The notes: generated by a model not told the origin, from the sequence alone. A stretch of 11,170 nt of DNA from Desulfobacteraceae bacterium (GCA_030642545.1 DAOWNP010000048.1:1-11170); one strand, 5' to 3'; counted from the first letter of the stretch, positions 1-5,610 are shown. Numbers and translations: made by a program.

Positions 1-5
1 AAACC

Positions 6-106
6 CGCCTGACACCAACCCTGCGTGGCATTAAACTTTAAAAAATTACCTGCCCCTGATGTGAGGCAGAGCCTTACAAAAACCGCCGAACTATGGCGGT
101 CAGGTG
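6..106. other. Foldable GC-richer segment, possible structured RNA or mobile-element end
   Basis: This stretch is richer in G and C than the rest of the left flank and folds into a closed multibranch shape. CGCCTG (6-11) can pair with CAGGTG (101-106, one G-T wobble), enclosing a CTGCC/GGCAG hairpin (50-54 with 65-69) and a perfect ACCGCC/GGCGGT hairpin (82-87 with 95-100, 7-base loop). No reading frame with a start and ribosome binding site covers it. The composition and nested helices suggest a structured RNA or the end of a mobile element whose body may lie left of the window. I cannot name a class, and the strand is undetermined. Confidence 0.35.
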
Positions 107-328
107 AAGTAATTGGTTTAGTGAACTTTCTGATATTATTACATCTTACAAATATGAGACTACAAATTATTTGAGTGTAACTTTTTTGTTTTTGTATTTT
201 TTGTGTGGTAATTATCACAAGGAGCTGATCAATACAAGTTGGAAATGATAATTAATAATAAAGGTAAACATTCAGCACATCTTTTTATAAGATAATTGTG
301 AAAAATGTTCCAGAAATTTCCCATAATC

Positions 329-364
329 TTATTACTTATTACTTATTACTTATTACTTATTACT
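329..364. repeat. Heptanucleotide tandem repeat, five units of TTATTAC
   Basis: Five perfect head-to-tail copies of TTATTAC fill 329-363, with the first T of a sixth at 364. The array is flanked by CATAATC and GGGGTG. A perfect 7-mer array of this kind is a candidate for slipped-strand length variation. It lies about 490 bases upstream of the nearest start codon and is not inside a gene, so a phase-variation role is not indicated. Confidence 0.9.
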
Positions 365-394
365 GGGGTGTCTAAATCGTCGTATTTATATTGC

Positions 395-631
395 TCATAA
401 ATTTGGAACCTCATTAAAACCGATACGAACTTGTGAGCTTTGAGTGATATTTTTTAAGAGTTTTTTGCATTTTGTGCAGGTTTTAATGTTCAACCTGTAA
501 GTTTTAAGAATTTTCTAACTTTCTAAAAGAGGAAGAGTATTACGAAGAAATCGCTTGATAAACTGTTTATATTCAGGAAGCTTACCAAGATAAACTCTAA
601 ATTTTGAAATCTTACTCATAACAATAACCAT
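395..631 (-). pseudogene. Weak broken reading frame, unidentified
   Basis: On the minus strand an ATG at 631 opens a 38-codon frame ending in TAG at 515-517. The same frame then continues open for 39 further codons to TGA at 395-397. The product has a basic, protein-like composition (for example FRVYLGKLPEYKQFIKRF in the first part and CTKCKKLL, a CxxC pair, in the second), which could be one small gene broken by a nonsense mutation. There is no Shine-Dalgarno sequence before the ATG and an in-frame TAA three codons upstream. I do not recognise a family, and chance in AT-rich DNA is a real alternative. Confidence 0.2.
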
Positions 632-856
632 TTTTGATTAAATTTTATGAAATATAGTAAATAATGATTTTTTCAATCAATAATCTTGAATTTTTGAAAA
701 CTTTTTATTATGGTACACACAAATTTTAATCAAAATATTAAAGAGTGTTTGAATGACATATGATAGATTGAAAGCAAAAATAACTCTTGGCAGATGGTAT
801 TTTTCCATGGGGTACAGTTTCTAAAAGATAACTCTTTCTCTTGATGTAGAAAAACA

Positions 857-1984
857 ATGGAAATTAGAACTGCAATAATTGGTGCTGGAGTCGTTGGACT
901 TGCGATAGCTGCGGAATTGTCAAAAACAGAAGATGATATTTTTATAATTGAAAAAAATATTAGCTTTGGTATGGAAACAAGCAGCAGAAACAGTGAAGTT
1001 ATTCATGCAGGGATTTATTATCCGAGAAATTCCTTTAAAGCAAAACTGTGTGTAGAAGGGAATGCTCTTTTATATGAAAGATGTGGTACCCATAGAATCA
1101 GACATAAAAAATGTGGTAAACTTATTGTTGCAACAAACAAATCTGAAGAACATCAACTTGAGATAATAAAAAAACAGGCAATAGAGAATAATGTTGCTGG
1201 AATGGAGTTGATTTCCAAAAGAGAAATTAAAAAATTGGAACCTTCAATTCAAGCTATATCTGCACTCTTTTCTCCATCATCAGGGATAATTGATTCTCAC
1301 GGCTTCATGCGTTCATTAATGGTGCAAGCCAAGCAAAACGGGGTTAATTATATTTATGAAACAGTTGTTAAAAGAGTTGAAAAAACCAGTAATAATAGAT
1401 ACAAGGTACATGTAATTTATCCAGATGGGAAGCCTTTCTCTTTTTATTCGCAAAAGGTTATAAATTGTGCTGGTCTTGAATCAGATAAAATTGCAGCTTC
1501 AGTTGGAATTGACATTTCAAAAGCAGGGTATGAAATTTTTTTTTGGAAAGGTGAGTATTTCAGTTTAAATACAAGCAATCATTCAATCAGCAGACTGATT
1601 TATCCGGTACCTGATCTTAATAATATAAAAGGTCTTGGCATACATGTTACAATAGATTTAACAGGGCGGTTAAAATTTGGACCAAATGCAAAATTTCTTC
1701 CCCCAAAAACATATGATTTTACAGTAGATAAATCTGAAAATATAAATTTTTATAAATCTTTAAAAAAATTTCTACCGTTTATTAAAGAAAAAGATCTTAT
1801 TCCTGAGATGGCAGGTATAAGACCCAAGCTTCAAAAACCGAATGATCTGTTTAGAGATTTTATAATAAAAGAAGAAACAAAAAAAGGTTTGCCAGGTTTT
1901 GTTAATTTAGTTGGTATAGAATCTCCTGGTCTAACATCAAGCTTGGCTATAGCAAAATTTGTTAAAAATCTTTTTAAAGAATAA
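857..1984 (+). CDS. FAD-dependent oxidoreductase, L-2-hydroxyglutarate oxidase (LhgO) type
   Basis: The 375-residue product belongs to the DAO-fold FAD oxidoreductases. The N-terminal strand ends in the Rossmann motif GAGVVG (9-14), followed by an acidic IEK that should bind the adenosine ribose. The stretch SSRNSEVIHAGIYY (42-55) and the following KAKLCVEG (61-68) are hallmarks of the L-2-hydroxyglutarate dehydrogenase/LhgO branch. NCAGLESDKIA (203-213) and a C-terminal GIESPGLTSSLA (353-364) give the remaining FAD contacts, and the length matches the family. Members oxidise L-2-hydroxyglutarate or related 2-hydroxy acids and pass electrons to quinone or another acceptor; the substrate here is inferred. 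The ATG is the first start after an in-frame TAG at 848, and only a weak ribosome site precedes it. It stands alone: the next gene is on the opposite strand, so no operon is visible. Confidence 0.85.
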   Translation: MEIRTAIIGAGVVGLAIAAELSKTEDDIFIIEKNISFGMETSSRNSEVIHAGIYYPRNSFKAKLCVEGNALLYERCGTHRIRHKKCGKLIVATNKSEEHQLEIIKKQAIENNVAGMELISKREIKKLEPSIQAISALFSPSSGIIDSHGFMRSLMVQAKQNGVNYIYETVVKRVEKTSNNRYKVHVIYPDGKPFSFYSQKVINCAGLESDKIAASVGIDISKAGYEIFFWKGEYFSLNTSNHSISRLIYPVPDLNNIKGLGIHVTIDLTGRLKFGPNAKFLPPKTYDFTVDKSENINFYKSLKKFLPFIKEKDLIPEMAGIRPKLQKPNDLFRDFIIKEETKKGLPGFVNLVGIESPGLTSSLAIAKFVKNLFKE

Positions 1985-1991
1985 CTGGTGT

Positions 1992-2019
1992 TTTATTCAA
2001 CTTTAAAAAAATGAATAAA
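1992..2019 (+). terminator. Weak AT-only hairpin after the FAD oxidoreductase
   Basis: TTTATTCA (1992-1999) pairs perfectly with TGAATAAA (2012-2019) across a 12-base A-rich loop, starting 8 bases after the stop codon. The stem is 8 bp with only one G-C pair and has no following T run, so it is at best a weak terminator. Its position is the main argument. Confidence 0.25.
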
Positions 2020-2047
2020 TTAGTGTACAGATTTGTTCCTAATTGTT

Positions 2048-2198
2048 CTAATTGTGGTAATCTGTAATGGTACATTTTTTTCTGTAGCTGGAACTTTTTC
2101 TGCTATATTTACTCTTAACTCGTACTTTGAATAAGTGAGCACCTAAATCAACTGTTGATAATCCTGTTTCTAAACCATTTAGTTGAAAACCTATTCAT
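2048..2198 (-). pseudogene. Decayed RelE/ParE-type toxin gene
   Basis: Two minus-strand frames together resemble a compact RelE/ParE-superfamily toxin. An ATG at 2198 starts MNRFSTKWFRN, matching the usual opening of one subgroup (M..FKTKWF.RF). Another frame, open from 2094 region upward to 2179 and ending in TAG at 2048-2050, reads NGLETGLSTVDLG then AHLFKVRVKSKYSRKSSSYR. That resembles the subgroup's central pattern (E.GL.DADLGG.L.K.RV......SGGYR). In intact members roughly 25 residues separate the two motifs; here they overlap, implying an internal deletion plus frameshift, and the tail is lost. No antitoxin gene follows. A perfect palindrome lies just upstream of the ATG, where a toxin-antitoxin operator would sit. 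The family call is from memory of its motifs, so confidence is moderate. Confidence 0.4.
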
Positions 2199-2205
2199 AA
2201 ATCAA

Positions 2206-2236
2206 ACCATATCACAAGGTGATATGGTCACAAGGT
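2206..2236. promoter_or_regulatory. 10-bp palindrome plus repeated TCACAAGGT, possible operator
   Basis: ACCATATCAC (2206-2215) and GTGATATGGT (2219-2228) form a perfect 10-bp inverted repeat around AAG. The 9-mer TCACAAGGT at 2212-2220 recurs at 2228-2236. No T run follows on either strand, so this does not look like an intrinsic terminator. It lies 8 bases upstream of the ATG of the decayed toxin-like frame, which is where autoregulated toxin-antitoxin operons carry their operator. Function is inferred. Confidence 0.45.
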
Positions 2237-2397
2237 ATATTTTAAAAAAGCTATTGATAGTATTGAATCTTTGAGTATTTTTTTCTTCTGTAATAACCTG
2301 TTTTGAAAATAAACCAGATATTTTCAGTTTGCCTATATGAATAAAATGGAAGATTGACCTGTTTTTTTTATGCAGGCAGATTTTTTATATTATTTTT

Positions 2398-3072
2398 TTA
2401 TTTAAATCCATACCAGGAAACAATATTTTCTAAAGATTCTCTTTTGCTTTCAACCTTATTCGCCGAAAACTCCCAGTCAGGATAACCAATTGAAATGCTG
2501 ATAAATATTTTTTTTGAATCCGGAATACCAACATGTTCTCTAATAATATTTGGATACATAATTCCCTGACCATGTATACATGTTCCCAGATTGTGTTCAA
2601 GAGCACATAGACAGATGGCATGAGCTAATCCACCCATATCAAAAAAGGATAGAAAGGCAGGGTCAAGTATTTTATCATATGTCAAAATTATTGCAGCAGG
2701 AGCATCAAAAAAGCGAAATCCTCTCTGCATCCACTTATTTTTTTTCGCATGATCATCTCTTTCTATCCCCATTAACTTAAATAACTGAATACCTATTTCA
2801 ACTTGTCGCATTTTAAATATATCCTGATAATTTTTTTTAAGAGCAATATCAGGAATCGGTAGATTACCTGCTGTAAATGCATCAATATTACCTTTTTTTA
2901 TTTTATCTAATATTTCACCAGTAACAATATGTAATTCCCATGGTTGAGTATTCATGGCTGATGGTGCTCTGATAGCTACTTCTATTATATTTTGTAATGT
3001 TTTTTTTGAAACCGTATCGGGTTTATATCCTCTAATGCTTTTTCTTTTTTTTATTGCTTCATTAATATTCAT
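2398..3072 (-). CDS. Nitroreductase-family FMN oxidoreductase
   Basis: The 224-residue protein is a typical dimeric nitroreductase-family flavoenzyme using FMN and NAD(P)H, expected in the cytoplasm. The N-terminal RKSIRGYKPD (10-19) is the FMN-phosphate-binding Arg segment. APSAMNTQPWE (36-46) is the classic Pro-Ser/Asn-Gln-Pro-Trp FMN motif. DMGGLAHAICLCALEHNLGT (145-164) is the dimer-interface helix, and the tail GYPDWEFSANK followed by a WYG end is family-typical. Physiological substrates cannot be read from sequence; members reduce nitro compounds, quinones or enones. The ATG at 3072 has a strong Shine-Dalgarno sequence (AAAGGAGA, 7 bases away). The gene is monocistronic, convergent with the FAD oxidoreductase across a 413-base gap. 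Confidence 0.9.
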   Translation of the reverse strand: MNINEAIKKRKSIRGYKPDTVSKKTLQNIIEVAIRAPSAMNTQPWELHIVTGEILDKIKKGNIDAFTAGNLPIPDIALKKNYQDIFKMRQVEIGIQLFKLMGIERDDHAKKNKWMQRGFRFFDAPAAIILTYDKILDPAFLSFFDMGGLAHAICLCALEHNLGTCIHGQGIMYPNIIREHVGIPDSKKIFISISIGYPDWEFSANKVESKRESLENIVSWYGFK

Positions 3073-3152
3073 TTTTTTCTCCTTTCATTATTTTGATGCT
3101 TTGATATCCATTTTATTACCTTTTTTAAATCTTTACCCTATTGTTTTTCATT

Positions 3153-3190
3153 GCTGTAAAAACCATCTTTTGAAAAATAGTATTTACAGC
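3153..3190. promoter_or_regulatory. Inverted repeat GCTGTAAA/TTTACAGC upstream of the nitroreductase
   Basis: Perfect 8-bp arms at 3153-3160 and 3183-3190, separated by 22 bases, lie 80-120 bases upstream of the nitroreductase start. The spacing would allow an operator bound by a dimeric regulator or a leader hairpin. No regulator gene is visible nearby. Confidence 0.3.
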
Positions 3191-3235
3191 ATAAATTTGA
3201 TGTATTAATATAGTATATTCTATATTGTTAAAAAT

Positions 3236-3265
3236 AGTATATAAAAATTTTGATTTTGCAGGCAA
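3236..3265 (-). promoter_or_regulatory. Possible sigma-70-like promoter for the nitroreductase
   Basis: On the minus strand TTGCCT (3265-3260) and TATACT (3241-3236) are separated by 18 bases, giving 4/6 and 5/6 matches to the -35 and -10 consensus. The start would fall near 3229, leaving a leader of about 155 bases. In DNA this AT-rich such matches arise easily, so it is only a candidate. Confidence 0.2.
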
Positions 3266-3268
3266 CCT

Positions 3269-3459
3269 GTGTAGCGCAGCCAAAAAATTGCGATTGTTTG
3301 AGCGATGCACGAACGAGTTTCGCAATTTTGGTGAAGCAAACTTAAAAATTCAAGAAATTTATTCTAAAATAGCGGAAAAAACAATTAAACTTTCCGTATT
3401 TTGTCTATTTTACCTATTTTGCTTCTTGCAATTTCCTAACCGAACACGACTGAGGTATA
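3269..3459 (+). repeat. Dispersed structured repeat, copy A (no matching left end)
   Basis: This segment matches 10672-10860 in direct orientation over about 190 bases, with roughly 16 differences (mostly transitions) and two single-base indels. It contains nested inverted repeats: AAAATTGCGA/TCGCAATTTT (3284-3293 with 3320-3329), GAAGCAAA/TTTGCTTC (3333-3340 with 3418-3425) and CGGAAA/TTTCCG (3373-3378 with 3391-3396). An open frame runs through it (3225-3512), but the conservation includes an indel and follows stems rather than codons, so I do not call it coding. The right end resembles the right terminal inverted repeat of copy B. The corresponding left end is absent, so copy A appears truncated. 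Confidence 0.85.
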
Positions 3460-3516
3460 TTATAAAATGCAGACTATATTGTATGAAGGAATTTAAAATC
3501 TCTATTTCGTAACAGT

Positions 3517-3544
3517 TGTCAAGTAATTAATAATTTTCTTGACA
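3517..3544. repeat. Inverted repeat TGTCAAG/CTTGACA
   Basis: Seven-bp arms at 3517-3523 and 3538-3544 flank a 14-base AT-only spacer. The right arm overlaps the TTGACA of a possible promoter, so an operator role is conceivable. Short arms in this background are weak evidence. Confidence 0.25.
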
Positions 3545-3567
3545 GGTAGTTGTTTCTTAAATAAAGT
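3539..3567 (+). promoter_or_regulatory. Possible plus-strand promoter TTGACA-17-TAAAGT
   Basis: A consensus TTGACA (3539-3544) is followed after 17 bases by TAAAGT (3562-3567, 4/6 to TATAAT). The next plus-strand gene is the truncated flavodoxin-like gene at 3863, so the leader would be nearly 300 bases and would cross a minus-strand remnant. Candidate only. Confidence 0.2.
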
Positions 3568-3584
3568 CATATTAAATCAAAAAG

Positions 3585-3779
3585 TTACAATTTGGATACT
3601 CTTTCTGCGGTTAAATTAACTACAATTAAACCACAGGCTATGCCTGTGCGATCCCAAAATGTTTTACCGTTGTTGAGAAAAATCACCTTTTCTTTCGGAA
3701 TGTTTGAGATAGCTTTTAATAATTCTTTTCCTGCAAAGTGGGATAGGGAAGAATTATGTGATACAAAAATAATTAATTT
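3585..3779 (-). pseudogene. C-terminal remnant of an unidentified protein gene
   Basis: The minus strand holds 64 sense codons ending in TAA at 3585-3587, open back to an in-frame TAA at 3780-3782. There is no ATG, GTG or TTG near its beginning. The product reads like a real alpha/beta protein: LIIFVSHNSSLSHFAGKELL, then PKEKVIFLNNGKTFWDR and GIACGLIVVNLTAERVSKL, with two hydrophobic strands, helices and a conserved-looking WDRTG. This is most simply the 3' end of a gene whose 5' part is gone. The break falls near 3780, just before the inverted repeat at 3796-3842. The plus-strand frame over the same bases is its shadow. I do not recognise the family. Confidence 0.5.
3632..3648. repeat. Short perfect hairpin CACAGGC-TAT-GCCTGTG
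   Basis: A 7-bp perfect stem with a three-base loop lies inside the minus-strand remnant (codons for FWDRTGIACG region). Since it falls within probable former coding sequence, it is likely incidental. Confidence 0.3.
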
Positions 3780-3795
3780 TTACAGTGTCTTTGTA

Positions 3796-3842
3796 TATAA
3801 GCACCTAAACAAAAATAGACATAATTTTTTTAGGTACTTATA
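3796..3842. repeat. 14-bp imperfect inverted repeat in front of the flavodoxin-like gene
   Basis: TATAAGCACCTAAA (3796-3809) pairs with TTTAGGTACTTATA (3829-3842) with one mismatch across a 19-base loop. It ends 6 bases before the Shine-Dalgarno sequence of the gene at 3863 and begins about 15 bases from the point where the minus-strand remnant loses its reading frame. It may be a leader hairpin, an operator, or a scar of the event that removed the 5' part of that remnant. Confidence 0.5.
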
Positions 3843-3862
3843 AAAGATAGGAGGATGTTTAA

Positions 3863-4303
3863 ATGGCGAAAAGAGGATGTGAAGAATTAAAGATTTTAAT
3901 AGTTTACTTTTTTCGGACAGGTAATAGTAAACGTCTTGCAAAATCTATTGGAAATGAGCTGAAAAAACGCGATTTAGATGTTGTATTTGATGAGATAAAA
4001 CCAGTTGTTCTTTATTCATGGTTAAGAGAAGTATCAAGAGATTTCCCAAGATATCCTACGATTGCCCTTTCACTATTTATTTCTTTATGGCGAAGGTTTT
4101 TTCTGCGTCACTATCATCAGGTTGAAGAAGATATTCAGGCAATGGAACATCCTAATATATCAAAGTTTGATAGGATTTGTGTGGGTGGTCCCAAGTGGGC
4201 TATTTTATCATATTTTGTTGCAAGATATCTACAAACTGTTCGTGGAATAATGGGCAAAAAGATAGGTATCTTTGCAACCTTGAAACTCTTTGTCGCAATG
4301 TAA
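3863..4303 (+). pseudogene. Flavodoxin-like protein gene, 3' end replaced by IS1-derived sequence
   Basis: The first about 139 residues look like a flavodoxin-fold protein: ILIVYFFRTGNSKRLA (11-26) is the first strand and FMN-phosphate loop (usual form YSRTGNT), and FDRICVGGPKW (102-112) plus GKKIGIFAT (131-139) match the later strands. Between them is an insertion rich in Arg and aromatics. Flavodoxin-like domains normally continue with a glycine-rich segment and another 20 or more residues. Here the frame instead reads LKLFVAM and stops. From about 4275 the DNA encodes, on the opposite strand, part of an IS1-family transposase, so the native 3' end is missing. A strong Shine-Dalgarno AGGAGG (3849-3854) sits 8 bases before the ATG, so the truncated protein may still be made, probably misfolded. 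Confidence 0.7.
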
Positions 4304-4394
4304 GATTAAAACGTTCAATATGGTTTGTTTTTCCACTATCTTTTCCAACAGATTGATGTCTTTTAGAAGGAAATGCCTTATATATGACTATGGT
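4275..4394 (-). pseudogene. IS1-family transposase fragment (InsB C-terminal part)
   Basis: The minus-strand frame reads YKAFPSKRHQSVGKDS and then GKTNHIERFNLTLRQRVSRL, closely matching the C-terminal catalytic region of IS1-family transposases (usual form YKAVFP...HQAVGK.SGKT..IERFN.TLRQRVSRLVRK.LSFSK). It breaks off right after SRL, where the flavodoxin-like sequence begins, so the remaining C-terminus and the right IS end are missing. Upstream of the Tyr the frame stays open to about 4430 but no longer resembles the family. No 23-bp IS1 terminal repeats are visible on either side. This is an old, doubly truncated remnant of an insertion into the flavodoxin-like gene. Confidence 0.8.
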
Positions 4395-4448
4395 TAAATT
4401 AATTATTTTTTCTTGAAATCGAATAATTTTTTATTTTCTTACAGTATG

Positions 4449-4470
4449 TTGAGTTTTTTAAAAAACTCAA
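4449..4470. promoter_or_regulatory. Perfect 22-bp palindrome upstream of the DctP-like gene
   Basis: TTGAGTTTTTT (4449-4459) is followed directly by its exact reverse complement (4460-4470), with no spacer. It ends 10 bases before the Shine-Dalgarno AGGAG (4481-4485). A spacer-free palindrome cannot form a normal hairpin without opening its centre, so a protein-binding operator is as likely as a terminator of read-through from the remnant region upstream. Confidence 0.5.
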
Positions 4471-4491
4471 GTTTAAATTAAGGAGAGAACG

Positions 4492-5535
4492 ATGAAGCAA
4501 AAAGAACTATTTTTTCAGAAAGTTATTTTAACGATTTTTGTACTTTGTTTTTTTGTTACTACATCATGGGCAGACAATAATGAAATTGTGATAAAACTTG
4601 CCACTTTGCCGCAAAAAGGTTTATCTATAACGGTTTATGTTGAAGAAACATTTCTTGCAGGACTTACAAAAGCTGCTGAAGGACAGGTTAAATTTGACGT
4701 ATATTGGGGTGGTGTTATGGGAGACGAAGAGGACTATATCGGGAAGATGCGTACAGGTCAGCTCCAAGGAGCATTTGTTTCAGCATCAGGTGGCATAACG
4801 AACATGATTTGTCCAGACCTGTGTGTTTTATCACTTCCATTTCTTTTTAATGCATGGGCATGGGATGAAGTAAATTATGTAAAAAATAAAATAAGAGAGC
4901 ATCTATATAAAGAAGCTGAAAAAAGAGGATATAAAATTCTTATACTTATAAATGCTGATTTTGATCAGATCTATTCTACCAAACAAAACATAGCGACCAT
5001 AGAGGATATAAAGGCAGCTAAATTTTTAACATGGTACGGACCACTTGAAAACAAAGTGCTTCAGTCATTGGGAGTATCTCCTATTCCTGTAAATGTTCCA
5101 GAGGTTGTTTCATCAATAAAAACCGGAATTGCCGACATGGTTATATCTCCTACATTGTGGTGGGTAGGAGCACAACTTTATCCTGATACAAAATACGTAA
5201 ACCCGCTTCCTATTAGATTTCTTCCAATGATATTTGTAGTAACTAATGATGTATGGAATGAAATACCTGAAAAACATCGAAAAGCTATGGAAGCTTTGTT
5301 TCCAAAATCTGAAACAGGTCTTGAATCTCTAGCGCTAACAGGCAATAAAAAAGCATATAATGCAATGCTAAATTATGGTTTAAAAGAGGTTAAAGTAAAG
5401 CCTGAAGAACTTGCCCGTTTTAAGAATGCTACACGTTCTGTATGGGATGAACTTGCAGGAAAATCATATTCGCGTGAGTTTTTAGATGAAGTTATAGGAC
5501 ATCTTGATGATTACAGGAAAAATAAACAAACGTAG
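4492..5535 (+). CDS. TRAP-type periplasmic substrate-binding protein (DctP family), orphan
   Basis: The 347-residue protein has a classical signal peptide: basic start, hydrophobic core about residues 10-23, and probable cleavage after SWA at 27. The mature part follows the DctP plan: a first strand IVIKLATLP (32-40), GVMGDEEDYIGKMRTGQLQG (74-93), LCVLSLPFLF (110-119), a central lobe segment and the helix PEVVSSIKTGIADM (203-216). DctP proteins deliver small acids to a DctQM permease. The site normally occupied by the carboxylate-binding Arg (KxRV pattern after EDLK) reads AAKFLTWYG (175-183) with no Arg. No dctQ or dctM gene follows; the next genes are convergent. It may bind an atypical ligand or serve a permease elsewhere. 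The ATG has a good Shine-Dalgarno sequence 6 bases away. Confidence 0.88.
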   Translation: MKQKELFFQKVILTIFVLCFFVTTSWADNNEIVIKLATLPQKGLSITVYVEETFLAGLTKAAEGQVKFDVYWGGVMGDEEDYIGKMRTGQLQGAFVSASGGITNMICPDLCVLSLPFLFNAWAWDEVNYVKNKIREHLYKEAEKRGYKILILINADFDQIYSTKQNIATIEDIKAAKFLTWYGPLENKVLQSLGVSPIPVNVPEVVSSIKTGIADMVISPTLWWVGAQLYPDTKYVNPLPIRFLPMIFVVTNDVWNEIPEKHRKAMEALFPKSETGLESLALTGNKKAYNAMLNYGLKEVKVKPEELARFKNATRSVWDELAGKSYSREFLDEVIGHLDDYRKNKQT

Positions 5536-5571
5536 GTAGTTAGTATATTAATTTATGTCCAAAAAAAATGG

Positions 5572-5610
5572 ATTATAGTTCGTCGCACATGATTTGATAC
5601 GAGCTATAAT
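5572..5610. terminator. Possible bidirectional terminator between convergent genes
   Basis: ATTATAGTTCGT (5572-5583) pairs with ACGAGCTATAAT (5599-5610) with one wobble position across a 15-base loop. On the minus strand the stem is followed within 3 bases by eight T residues (complement of 5561-5568), the form of an intrinsic terminator for the operon ending at 5724. For the plus-strand gene the stem lies 36 bases after the stop but lacks a strong T run. Confidence 0.45.

Larger units (their letters stand above)
131..856. other. Long AT-rich non-coding flank
   Basis: There is no convincing intact gene between the foldable left-edge segment and the FAD oxidoreductase start at 857. Apart from the heptamer array (329-364) and the weak broken frame (395-631), I see only short AT-rich reading frames without ribosome binding sites, such as a 43-codon minus-strand frame at 677-808. 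No clear -35/-10 promoter for the downstream gene stands out. The region looks like decayed sequence. Confidence 0.5.

Noticed and set aside
70..118. Group II intron domain V at the left edge
   Set aside because: A GAGCC...GGTTT pairing can be drawn, but the spacing and internal sequence do not match the compact 34-base domain V.
329..364. CRISPR-like array
   Set aside because: The repeats are seven bases long and contiguous with no spacers, so this is a simple tandem repeat.
781..805. TTGGCAGATGGTATTTTT as a sigma-54 promoter for the FAD oxidoreductase
   Set aside because: The -24-like TTGGCA is present but the required GC of the -12 element is missing.
677..808. 43-codon minus-strand frame starting MEKYHLPRVIFAF
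   Set aside because: There is no ribosome binding site and no recognisable family; the length is easily reached by chance in this region.
2020..2142. 40-codon minus-strand frame reading SKYELRVNIAEKVPATEKN
   Set aside because: It overlaps, in another frame, the toxin-like frame that matches a known family pattern, and has no supported start; it could at most be a frameshifted tail of the same pseudogene.
2340..2400. CCTG/CAGG stem followed by T runs as an intrinsic terminator
   Set aside because: The stem is only four base pairs with an 11-base T-rich loop; the T runs are not meaningful in this composition.
3225..3512. 95-codon plus-strand reading frame crossing the dispersed repeat
   Set aside because: It overlaps copy A of the repeat, copy B has a frame-changing indel in the same sequence, and there is no ribosome binding site; conservation follows inverted repeats.
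3592..3843. 83-codon plus-strand frame starting at TTG
   Set aside because: It is the shadow of the minus-strand remnant at 3585-3779, whose translation is far more protein-like; no Shine-Dalgarno sequence precedes the TTG.
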